In this document: positions 62,740 through 64,000 of the stretch, piece after piece
Position numbering within the stretch: the first letter of the stretch is position 1
How the letters are laid out: each line of letters begins with the position of its first letter
DNA from: Hyalella azteca
Lineage: Eukaryota; Arthropoda; Malacostraca; Amphipoda; Hyalellidae
Assembly (NCBI RefSeq): GCF_000764305.2
Contig: NW_025947279.1
Location: 186,001 to 250,000, forward strand
DNA: 64,000 nucleotides
Direction of reading: 5' to 3'
Notes under the pieces: model-generated
Databases searched by the model: none
Seen by the model: the letters and a program-made list of their open reading frames with translations, nothing else
What the model was told of the DNA's origin: nothing
Translations under genes and position numbers: made by a program

Positions 62740-64000
62740 TGCCCACTGCGCAACTAGTTCTGGATTCGGCCGGTATAATGTGAACGGAAACTTGGACATA
62801 GCTGCTCGAGAGCCCTTATAACCTTCAGGCGGTACCTTCCTAATAATTTAGACGCAATGTAAAGGCCGAGCGCCACTGCCTGCAGCTTTCGAGTGCTGGG
62901 TGGTTATGTTATGTCGGGCGTCATGGAATGAAATGGCACACGAATCGTAATTTTGGGCATGGACTTGAATTACGGAAAATATTCAAGCGTGAAATTTGCA
63001 CATTTTTAAATATTCGTTCTTTTGAAATATTCCATCAACTTCTTAATTATACGAGTGGACCCCCGGTTGAAACAAATCCGATCCTTAGAAGATCAAAAAG
63101 CCTTATTGATAATTATCTTCAAATAGCTTCACAATATAGCTACTTAATCTACAATTTGGTTTTGATTGTGCGCAACTGCGCTTTTTTGTCAATATATCAA
63201 TGGTATAGATATCGTCGTAAAAAATGAAACTAAAAATTTAGTTCAAATAACCTAAACTATATAATAACTAATAGTAAATCAATAATATCAACGGTAAAGG
63301 TTAGGCACCACATTTTGAGGAATCTTTTAAAGTGTGATTTCCACTACATTGGAAAATTTTTGAACGATCAGCCTTGATGTGAAAATTGAATATTGGTGCA
63401 AAAATTATGTTCGTTTCAAGTAATTCCAGATTTAACAATTTTTAATTTGAATTCTGTTGACTTGTGATTTTTCATATGAAAACTTTCACTTATTTAATTC
63501 CATTGAGGCTAAATATATAGGTTTTGCCCTCCCATTTAAAAGAGTTAACCTCCAGCCAAGGTTTGCTTTCAGCCAAGTTTCAGGTATAACAAATTTTGTC
63601 ATTAACTATAACTAAAGGATACCTTTAATCAATGTTTGTCATCAATTGAGCTTTGCCAACAAAAAAAAAATTTCTCCATTTGAGCTTTGAATGCAATTAA
63701 GCGTTGGCTAGAGTAAGGCATTGTTTTCAACAATCATTTTCAGCTAAAGCAATTATGCGTCCACTAAAATTTTGTCCTCAGCCATGCTCTGTCATTGATC
63801 AATTTTTTTCCAATCAATCTTCATCAATAATTAAGATTCACTTCCTGCGAAGCGACGATTTCCTCCAACCGAGTGCTGGCTCTAACCTAGCCATGTCCAC
63901 AAGACCACAACCAATATTGCCTCGGTCACACTATCTTGAACCCCTTGTAACATTTTGTTCACAAGTCACAGAATTAAAGGAAGAATGCATGAGTGAGTGA
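62740..64000. other. Upstream flank of gene G, nothing recognised
   Basis: Short frames at 62928-63227 and 63704-64000 on the plus strand show no signal peptide, domain or promoter. The second frame runs off the window end. Confidence 0.45.

Noticed and set aside
62720..62740. GGGGATTTTA next to the gene G TATA box as an NF-kB-like site
   Set aside because: One loose match overlapping the TATA box, with no counterpart found near the other promoters; too weak to claim immune regulation.
1..64000. CRISPR arrays, bacterial operons, rRNA genes
   Set aside because: No array of regular repeats with unique spacers, no ribosome-binding-site-led frames and no rRNA-like sequence; the window is eukaryotic.

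Overview
This looks like animal nuclear DNA, most likely from an arthropod. It is AT-rich, has no operons and no long open frames, and carries short exons with GT...AG introns, TATA-box promoters, a decayed CR1-like LINE, a tRNA-derived SINE and several non-autonomous DNA transposons. I cannot place the species. All gene models are read by eye from splice signals and paralogue comparison, without transcript evidence.

The main content is a dispersed cluster of six paralogous genes, called A to G here (E is a different gene). They encode tiny secreted, very basic peptides of about 51-63 residues. Positions of the coding spans: A 4310-6223 (-), B 14566-19240 (+), C 28173-30091 (+), D 35277-36836 (+), F 55015-56688 (+), G 60959-62401 (-). 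All share one architecture: a TATA promoter and untranslated exon 1; a small exon 2 giving only the first five residues (MKFFL, MKLLL, MNFSR, MNFCK or MNFYQ); exon 3 with the rest of the signal peptide, usually an APQL mature start, a core like RKFPGQRRLG, then TNYG and (F/V/I)G(K/R)xG(F/Y); and, except in A, a minute exon 4 adding a basic tail such as ARRNG, RRKAG or RRT. I do not recognise the family. Secretion, net charge near +8 to +10 and clustering fit antimicrobial or other defence peptides; neuropeptide precursors are a weaker alternative.

Two other candidate secreted proteins lie in the cluster on the minus strand. E (39889-40639) is a glycine-rich peptide with a signal sequence. H (60315-60705) is a terminal exon carrying six 13-residue Tyr/Gly/Pro repeats, apparently frameshifted in its first repeat.

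Layout: 1-4 kb, no gene, one ACGT-rich repeat; 4-7 kb, gene A with triplicated exon 3 start and a hAT-like insertion; 8.2 kb, three tandem perfect CRE motifs upstream of A; 12.9-19.4 kb, gene B with MITEs and a large hairpin in its introns; 26.2-30.4 kb, gene C; 33.9-37 kb, gene D; 39.9-41.3 kb, gene E; 42-54 kb, minisatellites, a foldback element, a SINE, a CR1-like LINE and a TTAA-flanked element; 54.6-62.8 kb, convergent sister genes F and G, with H downstream of G. Remaining stretches appear to be ordinary AT-rich intergenic or intronic DNA.
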